Assembly: GCA_016866385.1 (NCBI GenBank)
Contig: VGMU01000017.1
Coordinates: 1-44,463 of the forward strand
DNA: 44,463 nucleotides
Reading direction: 5' to 3'
Source: Bacteroidota bacterium
Lineage (GTDB): Bacteria > Bacteroidota > Bacteroidia > Cytophagales > Cyclobacteriaceae
A model generated the notes under the pieces. It worked only from the letters and a program-made list of their open reading frames with translations. It ran no database searches and was not told the DNA's origin. This document shows, piece by piece, positions 1 to 9,219 of this stretch. Made by a program: the position numbers and the translations under genes. Position 1 is the first letter of the stretch. Every line of letters begins with the position of its first letter.

Positions 1-803
1 TGATTTGCCTAGTAGCTACATCCATCATTCTCAATTTCACATCCTTTCCAAAAGGATGTGCTCCTTTTTGATCTTCTAAGTAGGATATGTAGACTAGGGA
101 TGAATTGTCCGGGGAGGGATGTGGAAACCAGTTGTCTAGGGTATCAAATGTGTGTTGTTCTTGATTGCTACCGTCTGCCCTCATTCTATAGACCTGCATT
201 CTACCTGTTCTGTGGGAGTTAAAATAAATCCACTGCCCATCGTAAGAATACTCTGGCCCATCGTCTAGCCCCTCTGCGTCTGTCAACCTTTTCTCTTCTC
301 CACCTTTCGTAGAAATCAGGTAGATATCCCATTTTTCTTGCCGCATCGCACAATAGGCTAAATTTTTCCCATCAGGACTTATTCCATGCCAGTAGCTGGG
401 AAAATTTGGAGTAATAAGTTGGGCTTCTCCACCATCACTGGCGATGGTGTAGATTCTAGAACCTAACCCTTTATCATTGTTGCTGTAAACAAGTGTTTTT
501 CCATCAAAACTATATCCATGATCGTTGTTCGCTCCTTATAATTGATTCTGGATATACTTTGCCAAGAGGATTTCCTTGCAAATCAGTTTTTTCGAGGAGG
601 CCCCCTGAGTTGATCAATAAAAATTGACCATCTCTTGACCAGTTGGGTGCTTCAAAATGCCAAGATTCCTTCAAAATGGTTTTTTCCTCCCCTGTATGCA
701 CTTGGAGGAGCACCAGCTCACTGATTATATTTTCGGGTCTTTGTGCATGAGCCAAACTGCATAAGGCAAAGCAGGAGAGAAGGAGAAGAGGCTTCAGGTT
801 CAT
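1..803 (-). pseudogene. TolB-like WD40/beta-propeller exported protein, frameshifted; 3' end beyond the window
   Basis: The first 97 codons start at 803 with a signal peptide (MNLKPLLLLSCFALCSLAHA) and run to TAG at 512-510. The rest of the protein continues without stops to the window edge in the frame one base later: it reads GANNDHGYSFDGKTL from 535, then YTIASDGGEAQL, ISPDGKNLAY, YSYDGQWIYFNSHRTGRMQVY. These are the repeated blades of TolB/WD40-like propeller proteins of Bacteroidota. The downstream frame is closed by TAA at 538-536, so the frame change lies at about 513-542, near TTATAAGGAG. One extra base (or two missing) would restore a protein of roughly 290 residues, the size I expect for this family. 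It is either a real pseudogene or an assembly indel. The family assignment is firm; the substrate is unknown. Confidence 0.75.
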
Positions 804-846
804 TTGGGGAGAAGGATGATTTACCCCAAGTTACAAGGAATTTTAG

Positions 847-1893
847 TTAATCATGGACCACCTGAATTCGAAAATCTCCTTTCTGTAAAAATTTTCCGAC
901 CTTCCAAGCGGTTTGACGGTGTAAAGCCATAGTCATTTCAAACCAGTCTAAATTTTCCTCTGCTACCGAAATAAGCAGTCCTCCGCTCGTTTGTGGATCA
1001 CAAAGCACTACCAAGTCCATTCCCTCTACTCCACTTACCTTGCCTTGAAATGCATTCCAATTTCTATAGGTATTGTCTGGAAAAACGAATCCTTGGATGT
1101 ACTCATTCACACCTTCAAGGAGGGGTAGTTGGTGAAAATAAAGTTGAATGGATAGGTCTGCTCCCTCTGCCATCTCCAAGGCATGGCCCAAGAGACCAAA
1201 GCCGGTCACATCGGTGATGGCATGTACTTCCTCGTGGTTACCCAAAATTTCTCCAATGCGATTGAGCTGGCAGGCCACTTCAAGAAATTTTTGATATTCT
1301 TCTGGGGTAATTTTTTTCCTTTTGATAGCAGTCGCCAAAACTCCTAATCCCAAAGGTTTGGTCAAAAATAGAAGGTCACCCTCTTGACTCCCTTCATTTT
1401 TTTTGATTTTTCTGGGATGTACCATTCCTGTGACCGAAAGACCAAAAACAGGGTCTTTTCCAGCAATAGAGTGCCCTCCGGCTAGCTCAATGCCAGCTTC
1501 ATTACAAATTTGTTTGGCGCCTGCTAGGGCTTTTGCCGCCAATTCCGGAGATAGTTTTTCTACTGGCCAACATAAAATAGCATTGGCAAATAAGGGTTTA
1601 CCGCCCATGGCATACACGTCAGAAATGGCGTTGGCAGCAGATATTCTCCCAAAATCAAAGGCATCATCTACTATGGGGGTAAAAAAATCTACCGTGTTGA
1701 TTACTGCAATTTCCTCAGATACTTGGTATACTGCAGCATCGTCTTTGCTGGAATTTCCCACCAGTAGCTGGGTATCTTTTGAAGCAAAGCTTCCACTGGC
1801 ATGCAAAATTTGTTCTAGTACTGCAGGTGCAATTTTACATCCACAGCCTGAGCCTTCGCTCCATTCAGTCAGCAATACCGGAGAATTTTCCAT
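847..1893 (-). CDS. selD: Selenide, water dikinase (selenophosphate synthetase)
   Basis: Makes selenophosphate from selenide and ATP, the selenium donor for 2-selenouridine in tRNA and, in organisms that have it, for selenocysteine. The 348-residue product has the N-terminal GCGCK signature with Cys17, Cys19 and Lys20, which matches the numbering of the E. coli enzyme; catalytic Cys17 is an ordinary Cys codon. Further in are the AIRS-type ATP-binding core (AVINTVDFFTPIVDDAFDFG), AGGHSI, and the C-terminal TDVTGFGLLGHALEMA and CDPQTSGGLL blocks. It overlaps the 3' end of mnmH by 29 bases, so the two genes are almost certainly cotranscribed. No selA, selB or tRNA-Sec lies in the window, so the visible user of its product is MnmH. 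Confidence 0.96.
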   Translation of the reverse strand: MENSPVLLTEWSEGSGCGCKIAPAVLEQILHASGSFASKDTQLLVGNSSKDDAAVYQVSEEIAVINTVDFFTPIVDDAFDFGRISAANAISDVYAMGGKPLFANAILCWPVEKLSPELAAKALAGAKQICNEAGIELAGGHSIAGKDPVFGLSVTGMVHPRKIKKNEGSQEGDLLFLTKPLGLGVLATAIKRKKITPEEYQKFLEVACQLNRIGEILGNHEEVHAITDVTGFGLLGHALEMAEGADLSIQLYFHQLPLLEGVNEYIQGFVFPDNTYRNWNAFQGKVSGVEGMDLVVLCDPQTSGGLLISVAEENLDWFEMTMALHRQTAWKVGKFLQKGDFRIQVVHD

Positions 1894-2920
1894 AAAAATT
1901 ATTTTTTACGTGTAACAAGAGGTTGACTTGTTGAGACAGTGATTTTTTGTGAAGGTCCAAGACCATAGTTTTATCAGGATCATGCCTCTGTAAGTCAAAT
2001 TCATAAGCTTTATCGTAGTAGAGCAACATATTGGCGATCCAAGATGCGTGATTTTTATTTCTGATATCCTCTAAGGCCTGCTGGGTTCGCAGCCCCCCTA
2101 ATCGTTTTTGAATTCGTTTTACAGCATCCATCAATTCTAAAGCATTCAATTGAGCATACTCCTGAGAAATGTGTTCGATCCGCTCCTCATTGGTTTTTTG
2201 AATTTCTATTCTAGGACTTTTGGTCATCTGAACATACATGGATTCGGGTAGAAGTATATTGCCAATTCTTTGGCTTTCATTTTCTATCCAAATCGGATTT
2301 TTTGAATCAAATAGTCGAAGTTGTTCGGCAAGCAAATTTTCAAAATGTTCTACAGAGGGTTGGGGTTTTTGACCTATGGATCCAAAAGAAGATCCTTTGT
2401 GATGGGCCAGTGCTTCTAGGTCAATTACTTGCTCTCCTTCCTCTCTCAATTTTTGAAGAAGTACGGTTTTGCCCGTGCCTGTTTTTCCTCCCAAAACGAG
2501 AAAAGGAAAGGGAAGTCTCACCTGATCGAAAGTAAATTTTCTGTAGGATTTGTATCCTCCTTCCAAGCGGAATACCTGAAATCCAACTTGTGAAAGAAGC
2601 CAGGATAGGATTTGGCTTCTCATGCCACCCCTCCAGCAATAGATAATCACTTTTCTATCAGGAAATTGATTCAGAGCGGACTTTTGAATTTCGTGAAATC
2701 GTGGTCCCACCAATTCAAATCCTTTTAATGTGGCAGGTAAGGCGCCAGAGTTTTTGTACAAAGTCCCCACTTGTACCCGTTCTTCATCGTTTAAGATCGG
2801 TAGATTGATGGCCTCAGGTATATGGCTATGGCCAAATTCTCCTGGACTCCTTGCGTCAACCAAGGGAATCTCCGGCCTCAACTGCCAGAATTTTTCTAAG
2901 GAAAGGGAAATTTCGACCAT
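1865..2920 (-). CDS. mnmH: tRNA 2-selenouridine synthase (rhodanese + P-loop)
   Basis: MnmH/SelU/YbbB replaces sulfur by selenium in (mnm5)s2U at the wobble position of Lys, Glu and Gln tRNAs, going through a geranylated intermediate. The N-terminal rhodanese domain (about residues 1-130) includes VDARSPGEF and the active-site loop YCWRGGMRS with Cys95. It is followed by a P-loop, GGKTGTGKT at 144-152. The length of 351 residues is typical. It needs selenophosphate, and the selD gene overlaps its 3' end, a common pairing. The start at 2920 leaves only a short gap containing the trxA terminator, so a promoter would have to sit within or close to that gap, or there is read-through from trxA. 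Confidence 0.95.
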   Translation of the reverse strand: MVEISLSLEKFWQLRPEIPLVDARSPGEFGHSHIPEAINLPILNDEERVQVGTLYKNSGALPATLKGFELVGPRFHEIQKSALNQFPDRKVIIYCWRGGMRSQILSWLLSQVGFQVFRLEGGYKSYRKFTFDQVRLPFPFLVLGGKTGTGKTVLLQKLREEGEQVIDLEALAHHKGSSFGSIGQKPQPSVEHFENLLAEQLRLFDSKNPIWIENESQRIGNILLPESMYVQMTKSPRIEIQKTNEERIEHISQEYAQLNALELMDAVKRIQKRLGGLRTQQALEDIRNKNHASWIANMLLYYDKAYEFDLQRHDPDKTMVLDLHKKSLSQQVNLLLHVKNNFYGKFSGIAD

Positions 2921-2933
2921 GTGAAAATGAGGA

Positions 2934-2964
2934 TAAAAAAAGCCGCAAAGAGTTCTTTACGGCT
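2934..2964 (-). terminator. Intrinsic terminator after trxA
   Basis: Read on the minus strand, two 11-base arms (2964-2954 and 2951-2941, one mismatch) form a hairpin with GCC/GGC at its base. A run of seven Ts (2941-2935) follows. It sits between the trxA stop (2988) and the mnmH start (2920), so it should end trxA transcripts. Confidence 0.8.
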
Positions 2965-2987
2965 TTGTACTATGCAAAATACTTGGC

Positions 2988-3308
2988 TTAAAGCTGAGCA
3001 TCTAATTTTTGAGCCAATACTGCCTTTGGAACGGTACCTACTTGCTTGTCTACGATTTCACCGCCTTTAAAGAAAAGCAAGGTAGGGATAGATCGTATAC
3101 CAAAAGCTTGTGCCACTGAGGGATTAGAATCAACGTCTACCTTCCCAATCACGGCTTTCCCCTCGTATTCTGATGCAAGTTGCTCTACAACGGGCCCTAT
3201 CATTTTGCAGGGACCACACCATTCCGCCCAAAAATCAACTAAAACTGGCTGAGTTCCGGAGATGATTTCTTCAAAATTTGCATCTGTAATTTCAATTGCT
3301 TTTCCCAT
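2988..3308 (-). CDS. trxA: Thioredoxin
   Basis: Small redox protein that reduces disulfides in the cytoplasm. The 106-residue product has the active site WCGPC at residues 30-34 (Cys31, Cys34), preceded by VLVDFWAE. It also has the cis-proline loop RSIPTLLFF and the C-terminal FKGGEIVDKQVG block. The reading frame is open upstream to an ATG at 3353. I chose the ATG at 3308 because MGKAIEITD gives the standard length and because a TAnnTTTG -7 box at 3346-3339 would lie inside the longer version. It is a single-gene unit with its own terminator. Confidence 0.93.
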   Translation of the reverse strand: MGKAIEITDANFEEIISGTQPVLVDFWAEWCGPCKMIGPVVEQLASEYEGKAVIGKVDVDSNPSVAQAFGIRSIPTLLFFKGGEIVDKQVGTVPKAVLAQKLDAQL

Positions 3309-3338
3309 GGTAATCTTGAATTTGTAAGGTTCTTTTTT

Positions 3339-3346
3339 CAAATATA
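3339..3346 (-). promoter_or_regulatory. Putative trxA -7 promoter box
   Basis: Read on the minus strand this is TATATTTG, a full match to the Bacteroidota -7 consensus TAnnTTTG. It lies about 30 bases upstream of the preferred ATG at 3308. I see no good -33 TTG at the expected spacing, so confidence is moderate. Its position supports the shorter trxA start. Confidence 0.45.
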
Positions 3347-3412
3347 TGTGCAAAAGGCGATTGAATCCGAATAAGTTCCCTTCATCTTTAAATTATTCTT
3401 ATTTAATGCCTT

Positions 3413-6400
3413 TTATTTCTCCATAATCTTATAGCTTAACTCTGGGAGTAAGCCTAATTCTTTGATCAAAGCCGCGCTAGGATCCACGGTGATTTTTTTA
3501 GAAAATAGTTCTAGACTGATGTTTTCCTTTTGATCTATTACTTCAAAGTAAAGTTTTGCATCCCCTTTGTAAGTGGAAGTAATTTTCTCTAGCTTTTCCA
3601 TGAGCTCAAGGCTAAGGTCTTCCAATCGTACGTTTACTTTTAATCCTTTGACCAGCTTACCCCGAAGTTCGCTTAAAAGGGAGAGCTGATTGATTTTAAA
3701 TTCAAGTTCATTTTCATTGCCCCATTTTTTTGGGATTACCGTTCCTGAGAGGTATAAAAACCACCCAGACATGAAGTAGTGTTTGAATTTGACATAGTCT
3801 TCTCCAAAGAGGAAAAAGGTGTAGGAACCCTGATAATCTTCTAAGGTGAGGGTACCAAAGGGTTTTCCGTTCTTAGTTGTTCGGTGGGCAAAACTAGAAA
3901 CAGATCCTGCCATTCTTAGCTCTGGTTTTCCTCTCAGAGACTCCAAGTCTGCCAAGGCGGAGAGAGGGGTATTGGTAAATGAATCGATTTCGAGTTTGTA
4001 TTGATCTAGGGGATGTCCAGAAATAAAAAGTCCTACCACTTCTTTTTCTATACTTAATTGCTGCAAAGGAGAAAAGGGTTCTAGAGGAGCTACGCTGGGG
4101 AGTGGAATTTCTACTGCTCCTGAGGTGCTTCCAAAAAGACTCACCTGAGCACTTTCTTCCTCTTGCTGCACTTTTTGAGCGTATCTAACCGCTTTTTCAA
4201 TCAAGGTTACGTCCCCTTCGGCAGCATCCAAGTACTGTCTTCTATGGTGCTCTTTAAAGCAATCAAAGCTGCCTGCCATGGCTAGTGCTTCCATGGTTTT
4301 CTTGTTTAGCGCTCTAGAATTTACTCGTTTGGCAAAATCAAAGATGCTGGTATAAGGCCCTCGGTTGTTTCTTTCTTTAATGATTTCTTCTACCGCTCCA
4401 GCTCCAGCTCCTTTTATGGCTGCCATGCCAAATCGAATTTCTCCAGTTGAATTTACGGCAAAACCACTGTTGGATTCGTTGACATCAGGTCCGAGCACCG
4501 GGATTCCCATTCGCCTACATTCTTCCATAAAAAAGGTCACTTGGGTGATATCGTTCATGTTGTTGCTCAACACAGATGCCATGTATTCTGCAGGATAATG
4601 GGCCTTCAGGTAAGCGGTTTGGTAGGCTATCCAGGCATAACAGGTGGAATGAGACTTGTTGAAGGCATAGGAGGCAAAGGCTTCCCAGTCCATCCATATT
4701 TTTTCTAATTTTTCGGGATCATGTCCTTTGGCAGCTGCTTGGCCCACAAACTTAGGCTTCATTTTATCCAAGACTTCCTTTTGCTTCTTACCCATCGCTT
4801 TACGAAGGACATCTGCCTCTCCCTTGGTAAAATCAGCTAATTTTTGGGACAAAAGCATGACTTGCTCCTGGTACACTGTTATCCCATAGGTCTCTTCTAG
4901 GTAATCTTTCATGTCCTCAAGGTCATAGCTTATGGGTTCTAATCCATGTTTCCTTTTGATAAAGGAAGGAATATATGCTAAGGGACCTGGTCTATAGAGG
5001 GCATTCATGGCAATCAAATCTGCAAACACGGTAGGCTTGAGTTCTCGCATGTATTTTTGCATGCCAGGACTTTCATACTGGAATATGCCTACCGTTTCCC
5101 CGCGTTGAAACAATTCGTAGGTCTTGAGATCGTCTATGGGAAAGGAGTCTGCATCTAGGAGAATTCCATGCCTCTCTTTGATGATTTTGATCGCATCTTT
5201 GATTAAGGTAAGGGTTTTCAGACCTAAAAAATCCATTTTTAATAAGCCAGCGGATTCTACTACGGCATTGTCAAATTGGGTGCATACCATTTCCGAATCT
5301 TTGGCCAATGCCACGGGTACAAAATCTGTAATGTCGGATGGAGTTATGATTACTCCGCAAGCGTGAATGCCCGTGTTGCGTACCGATCCCTCCAATACTG
5401 CAGCCTGGTGTATGGTTTTTGAAGATTCGTCTTCACCAAAAGCAATACGAAGGAGTTCTTCTGCCTTCTGTAAAAGTTCACCTTGTCCTTTAAGTTTATC
5501 CAATAGGGCTGGCCTATTTTTAGCAAGTTCAAACAAGGTTTTGAGTTTGATATCCGGCACCAAATTAGCTAATCTTCCTGCCTCTGTAAGGGGTAAATTG
5601 AGTACCCTGGCCGTATCTCTGATAGCAGATTTCGCTGCCATGGTACCATAGGTAATGATCTGGGCTACTTGGCTAGACCCGTATTTATTGATAACATAAT
5701 CAATGACTGCCTGTCTTCCCTCGTCGTCAAAATCAATATCAATATCTGGCAAAGAGACTCGATCAGGGTTAAGAAATCGTTCGAATAGGAGGTTGTATGC
5801 TATGGGATCTACATTGGTTATGCCCACACAATAAGCCACGGCTGAGCCAGCGGCCGAGCCCCTGCCCGGTCCTACGGCAACTCCCATTTCTCTAGCAGCT
5901 CGGGTAAAATCCTGTACAATCAAAAAATAACCAGGGTAGCCTGTTTTTTCTATGGTGCTCAGCTCAAAATCTAGTCTTTCTTGTAGCTCCAGGCTGATTT
6001 CTGAGTACCTTTTTTTTGCTCCTTCGTGAGCAAGATGACGTAGGTAGGCATTTTCTCCTCGTTTGCCCCCATCCAATTCGTCTTCAGGATGCTTAAATAC
6101 TTCGGGGATAGCAAATTTTGGTAAGAGCACCTCTCGGGTAAGCGCATAGGGCTCGCATTTTTCTACGATTTCTTGCGTACAAGAAATAGCCTCAGGAAGA
6201 TCTGAAAATAGGGATTTCATCTCCTTCTGACTTTTCAAATAAAATTCATCGTTAGGGAAGCCAAATCGAAATTCCCGGCCTCGCTTTCCAATGTATTTTT
6301 TAGGTCTCTCCTGCAATTCTCCGTCTTTGACGCAGAGCAAGATGTCGTGCGCATTCGCATCGGCTTTTTGATTGTAATAGGTGGAGTTGGCTGCGAAATA

Positions 6401-7714
6401 TTTTACCCCATACTTTTGAGCAAAACTTAACAATACTTCGTTCACTTTGTCCTCTTCAGGGATGCCGTGTCGGTTAAGTTCAATATAAAAATCCTCTCCA
6501 AACTGTTCTTTCCACCAAATAAAGGCCTCTTCGGCTTGCGTTTCGCCCACGTTGAGAATGAGGTAGGGAATTTCTCCCCATAGGCCACCCGTAGTGGCAA
6601 TCAAATTAGCTTTGTATTGAACCAAAAGTTCTTTATCTATCCTTGGCACATAATAAAACCCCTCCATATTGGCATAGGAGGCAAGCTTTGCCAGATGGTG
6701 GTATCCGGATTTATTTTTTGCCAAAAGGACCGTTTGGTAGCCATCTTCTTTGATGGATTTATTTTTTCTGTCCCTGCATAGGTAAAATTCAGCACCCACA
6801 ATGGGCTTGATTTCTTTTCGAATTGCTTCTTGTACAAAATGAAAAGCCCCCATCATATTCCCATGATCGGTAATGGCTAGGGCGTTCATGCCAAAGGTTT
6901 TGGCTTGGGCGATTAAGGAAGGTATTTCAGAAGTAGCTTGGAGAACTGAAAACTGAGTATGTACGTGCAAATGGGTGAAAGAAACGTCCTCTAGGGATTG
7001 GATTCCCTGAACAGGTTTTTTTTTCTGAAGCGGTGGATTTTGTTGTGCCGAAGATTTTTGCTTGGATTGAGCAAAATTAGCCTCTGCCAACTGGGGTGCT
7101 TGGTAGCGAATTTCTTCTAGGGATATTCCCGGTTCAGGACTATGTATTTGCTGAGCAATCAATCCAAAAAAGCAGCGGGCGGTAGCATCTACATCGTAGG
7201 CTGCGTCATGGGCATCGTCAAAGCCGTTACCAAACAATTTTTGATGGAGCTCGGTCAAAGTTGGCCATTTGTACTTTCCCCCCTTTCCTCCAGGTAGGGC
7301 ACAAAAATCAGTGGAAATATCTTTGGTGTCTAGCTCAATTTTTTCCTCAAAAGGCATCTGTAAAGATGCCCGCAAAAATTCGGCCCCTACCACATGTACG
7401 TCAAAGCCTATGTTGTGACCCACTACGTAACGAGCCTGTACTAGATCTGTTAGAAAAATATCTAAAATTTCTCTCAAGTCTTGGCCTTCCTCCAATGCCC
7501 TTTGCGTAGAAATCCCATGGACTTTTTCAGCATTATAGGGGATGGTAAACCCCTCAGGCCGAATGATGTAATTTTTTTGAGATAGTAAAGCCCCCTTCCC
7601 GTCATGCAGTTGCCAAGCCACCTGCACTACCCGTGGCCAGTTGTCTACATCAGACATGGGAGCATGGTAGGTTCTGGGTAAGCCCGTAGTCTCGGTATCA
7701 AATATGAGGTACAT
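3413..7714 (-). CDS. dnaE: DNA polymerase III alpha subunit with N-terminal DnaQ-type exonuclease
   Basis: Replicative polymerase of 1433 residues. Residues about 1-190 are a DEDDh 3'-5' exonuclease: FDTETTGL with Asp6/Glu8, HNIGFD with Asp105, and HDAAYD with His169/Asp174. A Gln/Lys-rich linker (about 215-240) follows. The PHP domain starts with THLHVHTQFS (His248, His250, His252) and TDHGNMMG (283-290). The palm has PDIDIDFDDEGR at 656-667 with Asp657, Asp659 and Asp661, the expected catalytic acids. HhH and OB-fold regions lie near the C-terminus (LRMAGSVSSF and following). A canonical DnaE is about 1160 residues, and the extra ~240 at the N-terminus are the fused proofreading domain. The product would carry synthesis and editing on one chain. 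The 249-base gap upstream is AT-rich. Confidence 0.96.
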   Translation of the reverse strand: MYLIFDTETTGLPRTYHAPMSDVDNWPRVVQVAWQLHDGKGALLSQKNYIIRPEGFTIPYNAEKVHGISTQRALEEGQDLREILDIFLTDLVQARYVVGHNIGFDVHVVGAEFLRASLQMPFEEKIELDTKDISTDFCALPGGKGGKYKWPTLTELHQKLFGNGFDDAHDAAYDVDATARCFFGLIAQQIHSPEPGISLEEIRYQAPQLAEANFAQSKQKSSAQQNPPLQKKKPVQGIQSLEDVSFTHLHVHTQFSVLQATSEIPSLIAQAKTFGMNALAITDHGNMMGAFHFVQEAIRKEIKPIVGAEFYLCRDRKNKSIKEDGYQTVLLAKNKSGYHHLAKLASYANMEGFYYVPRIDKELLVQYKANLIATTGGLWGEIPYLILNVGETQAEEAFIWWKEQFGEDFYIELNRHGIPEEDKVNEVLLSFAQKYGVKYFAANSTYYNQKADANAHDILLCVKDGELQERPKKYIGKRGREFRFGFPNDEFYLKSQKEMKSLFSDLPEAISCTQEIVEKCEPYALTREVLLPKFAIPEVFKHPEDELDGGKRGENAYLRHLAHEGAKKRYSEISLELQERLDFELSTIEKTGYPGYFLIVQDFTRAAREMGVAVGPGRGSAAGSAVAYCVGITNVDPIAYNLLFERFLNPDRVSLPDIDIDFDDEGRQAVIDYVINKYGSSQVAQIITYGTMAAKSAIRDTARVLNLPLTEAGRLANLVPDIKLKTLFELAKNRPALLDKLKGQGELLQKAEELLRIAFGEDESSKTIHQAAVLEGSVRNTGIHACGVIITPSDITDFVPVALAKDSEMVCTQFDNAVVESAGLLKMDFLGLKTLTLIKDAIKIIKERHGILLDADSFPIDDLKTYELFQRGETVGIFQYESPGMQKYMRELKPTVFADLIAMNALYRPGPLAYIPSFIKRKHGLEPISYDLEDMKDYLEETYGITVYQEQVMLLSQKLADFTKGEADVLRKAMGKKQKEVLDKMKPKFVGQAAAKGHDPEKLEKIWMDWEAFASYAFNKSHSTCYAWIAYQTAYLKAHYPAEYMASVLSNNMNDITQVTFFMEECRRMGIPVLGPDVNESNSGFAVNSTGEIRFGMAAIKGAGAGAVEEIIKERNNRGPYTSIFDFAKRVNSRALNKKTMEALAMAGSFDCFKEHHRRQYLDAAEGDVTLIEKAVRYAQKVQQEEESAQVSLFGSTSGAVEIPLPSVAPLEPFSPLQQLSIEKEVVGLFISGHPLDQYKLEIDSFTNTPLSALADLESLRGKPELRMAGSVSSFAHRTTKNGKPFGTLTLEDYQGSYTFFLFGEDYVKFKHYFMSGWFLYLSGTVIPKKWGNENELEFKINQLSLLSELRGKLVKGLKVNVRLEDLSLELMEKLEKITSTYKGDAKLYFEVIDQKENISLELFSKKITVDPSAALIKELGLLPELSYKIMEK

Positions 7715-7963
7715 AGGTAAGCGTGGTATGGAGGCTCAAATTAAGGGTTAAAATGGTAAGCAAAAAATGAATAGACAGAAATTGTCGGTAAGATTTTTCT
7801 AGATCGTTTTTTAAAAAAAATAAAACTATAAATAATTGAAAATCAATATTTTATATATTTTTTCTAAAAATGTGGTGACAAGAAATTAGAACCAATAGGT
7901 AAACGTCAGAAAATGTAGAGGAATTGATTGGGAAGTGAACTTTAGACTTGAAAGAAGGCACTT
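7715..7963. other. AT-rich intergenic gap between rsmG and dnaE
   Basis: A 249-base gap, strongly A/T-rich around 7800-7870. I found no open reading frame, convincing hairpin or full-match promoter box. It must hold the dnaE promoter and the end of the rsmG transcript, but I cannot place either. Confidence 0.5.
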
Positions 7964-8608
7964 TCAGCGCTTCTCGGTCCAAGGCATATAAATCACCTTT
8001 TTAGTTTCAAAAAAATCTTCCTCGAAAAATGAAGATAGGGGGAAGGTACGATAGGGCTTACCTGTTTCCTGCATTTCTTCATCTATCTGTCCACCTTTCA
8101 AATAGAGTATTCCATTTTGAAGGGAATTGAAATCCTTCTTTTTGATTTTTCCTTTGATCCAGGGGTAAAATTGAATCATGCGCGTCACAGCTCTACTAAC
8201 CACAAAATCATAGGTCCTGTCCAAGCTTTCTGCTCTTGCCTGCTGTACTTCCACGTTGGAAAGTTGCAGCGCCTTGGCTACTTCTGCAACTACGGTAATT
8301 TTTTTTCCTATGGAGTCTACCAAATGAAAATGTGCTGCTGGAAAAAGTATGGCAAGAGGTATGCCTGGAAAGCCCCCGCCTGTTCCCACATCTAATATTT
8401 CAGATTCTGCTTCGAAGGATATCACCTTGGCTATACCAAGAGAATGTAAGACATGGTGTAGGTAGAATTGGTCCATGTCTTTTCTGCTGATCACGTTGAT
8501 CTTGGAATTCCAATTCTCATAGAGCGCCTGGAGTTGGTCGAATTGCTTTATTTGTTTTGGACTAAGCTCGGGAAAATACTTTCCTATAAGGTTAGAGGTA
8601 GTAGGCAT
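7964..8608 (-). CDS. rsmG: 16S rRNA (guanine527-N7)-methyltransferase
   Basis: RsmG/GidB methylates N7 of G527 in 16S rRNA using S-adenosylmethionine. The 214-residue protein has the SAM-binding motif ILDVGTGGGFPGIPLAI at 71-87, the acidic ribose-binding residue in HLVDSIGKK (Asp98), and VSRAVTRM further on. The length is typical. Its ATG overlaps the stop codon of the sigma-factor gene (TAATG at 8610-8606), so translation of the two is probably coupled. Confidence 0.95.
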   Translation of the reverse strand: MPTTSNLIGKYFPELSPKQIKQFDQLQALYENWNSKINVISRKDMDQFYLHHVLHSLGIAKVISFEAESEILDVGTGGGFPGIPLAILFPAAHFHLVDSIGKKITVVAEVAKALQLSNVEVQQARAESLDRTYDFVVSRAVTRMIQFYPWIKGKIKKKDFNSLQNGILYLKGGQIDEEMQETGKPYRTFPLSSFFEEDFFETKKVIYMPWTEKR

Positions 8609-9219
8609 TAGAGTTGATTTTCTTTACCTGAGGCAATTTCATAAAGAAGTTCTCTAGATCGGTGAAGCTGTGCTTTTACCGTACCTAAGGGTTTATCCAA
8701 TTCTTGAGCAATCTCCTCGTAGGAAAGCTCGTCAAAATACCTCAATTGGACCAACCGTCTATATTTTGCAGGAAGCTTATCCACAAACATGCGCACCATC
8801 TCCATGCGCTGTGACTTGATGAATTCATCTTGAGGATTGTCCTCCCTGTCTTCAACATCTATGCTGACTGGATTGCCACTATCATCGGATAGAGAAGTAT
8901 TGAGACTCAGGGTTCGCAACTTTTTCTTGCGAATAAAATCTATGGTATTGTTGGTGGCTATGCGAAAAAGCCAAGTAGAAAAGGTATAATCTTTTTTAAA
9001 CCGCTCGAGATTACGAAAAGCTTTTGCAAATGCCTCCATGGTCAAATCTTCGGCATCGTCAGCATCACGAATCATTTTGAGCACCATGAAATAGACCGCT
9101 TTTTTATAGCGCTTCATCAACAAGGCATAGGCGTGTTGATCTTTTTCAAACACAGCCTTATCTATCAGATCAAAATCTTCAAGGGCTTTGGTAGAAAATC
9201 CGCGCTCGGGTAGACTCAT
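8608..9219 (-). CDS. ECF-type RNA polymerase sigma-70 factor
   Basis: A 203-residue group 4 sigma factor. Region 2 spans RDADDAEDLTMEAFAKAFRN to TFSTWLFRIATNNTIDFIRKKK (core binding and -10 recognition). An acidic linker (SLSDDSGNPVSIDVEDRED) leads to region 4, LPAKYRRLVQLRYFDELSYEEIAQELDKPLGTVKAQLHRSRELL, with the helix-turn-helix for the -35 element. I start it at 9219, where ATGA overlaps the stop of the glycosyltransferase gene, rather than at the in-frame ATG 14 codons upstream, which would lie inside that gene. No anti-sigma gene is adjacent. The regulon cannot be inferred. Confidence 0.9.
   Translation of the reverse strand: MSLPERGFSTKALEDFDLIDKAVFEKDQHAYALLMKRYKKAVYFMVLKMIRDADDAEDLTMEAFAKAFRNLERFKKDYTFSTWLFRIATNNTIDFIRKKKLRTLSLNTSLSDDSGNPVSIDVEDREDNPQDEFIKSQRMEMVRMFVDKLPAKYRRLVQLRYFDELSYEEIAQELDKPLGTVKAQLHRSRELLYEIASGKENQL

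Noticed and set aside
1..13. TGATTTGCCTAGT repeated at 44098-44110, hinting at a duplication bounding the window
   Set aside because: A 13-base match is expected by chance several times in 44 kb, and nothing flanking it matches.
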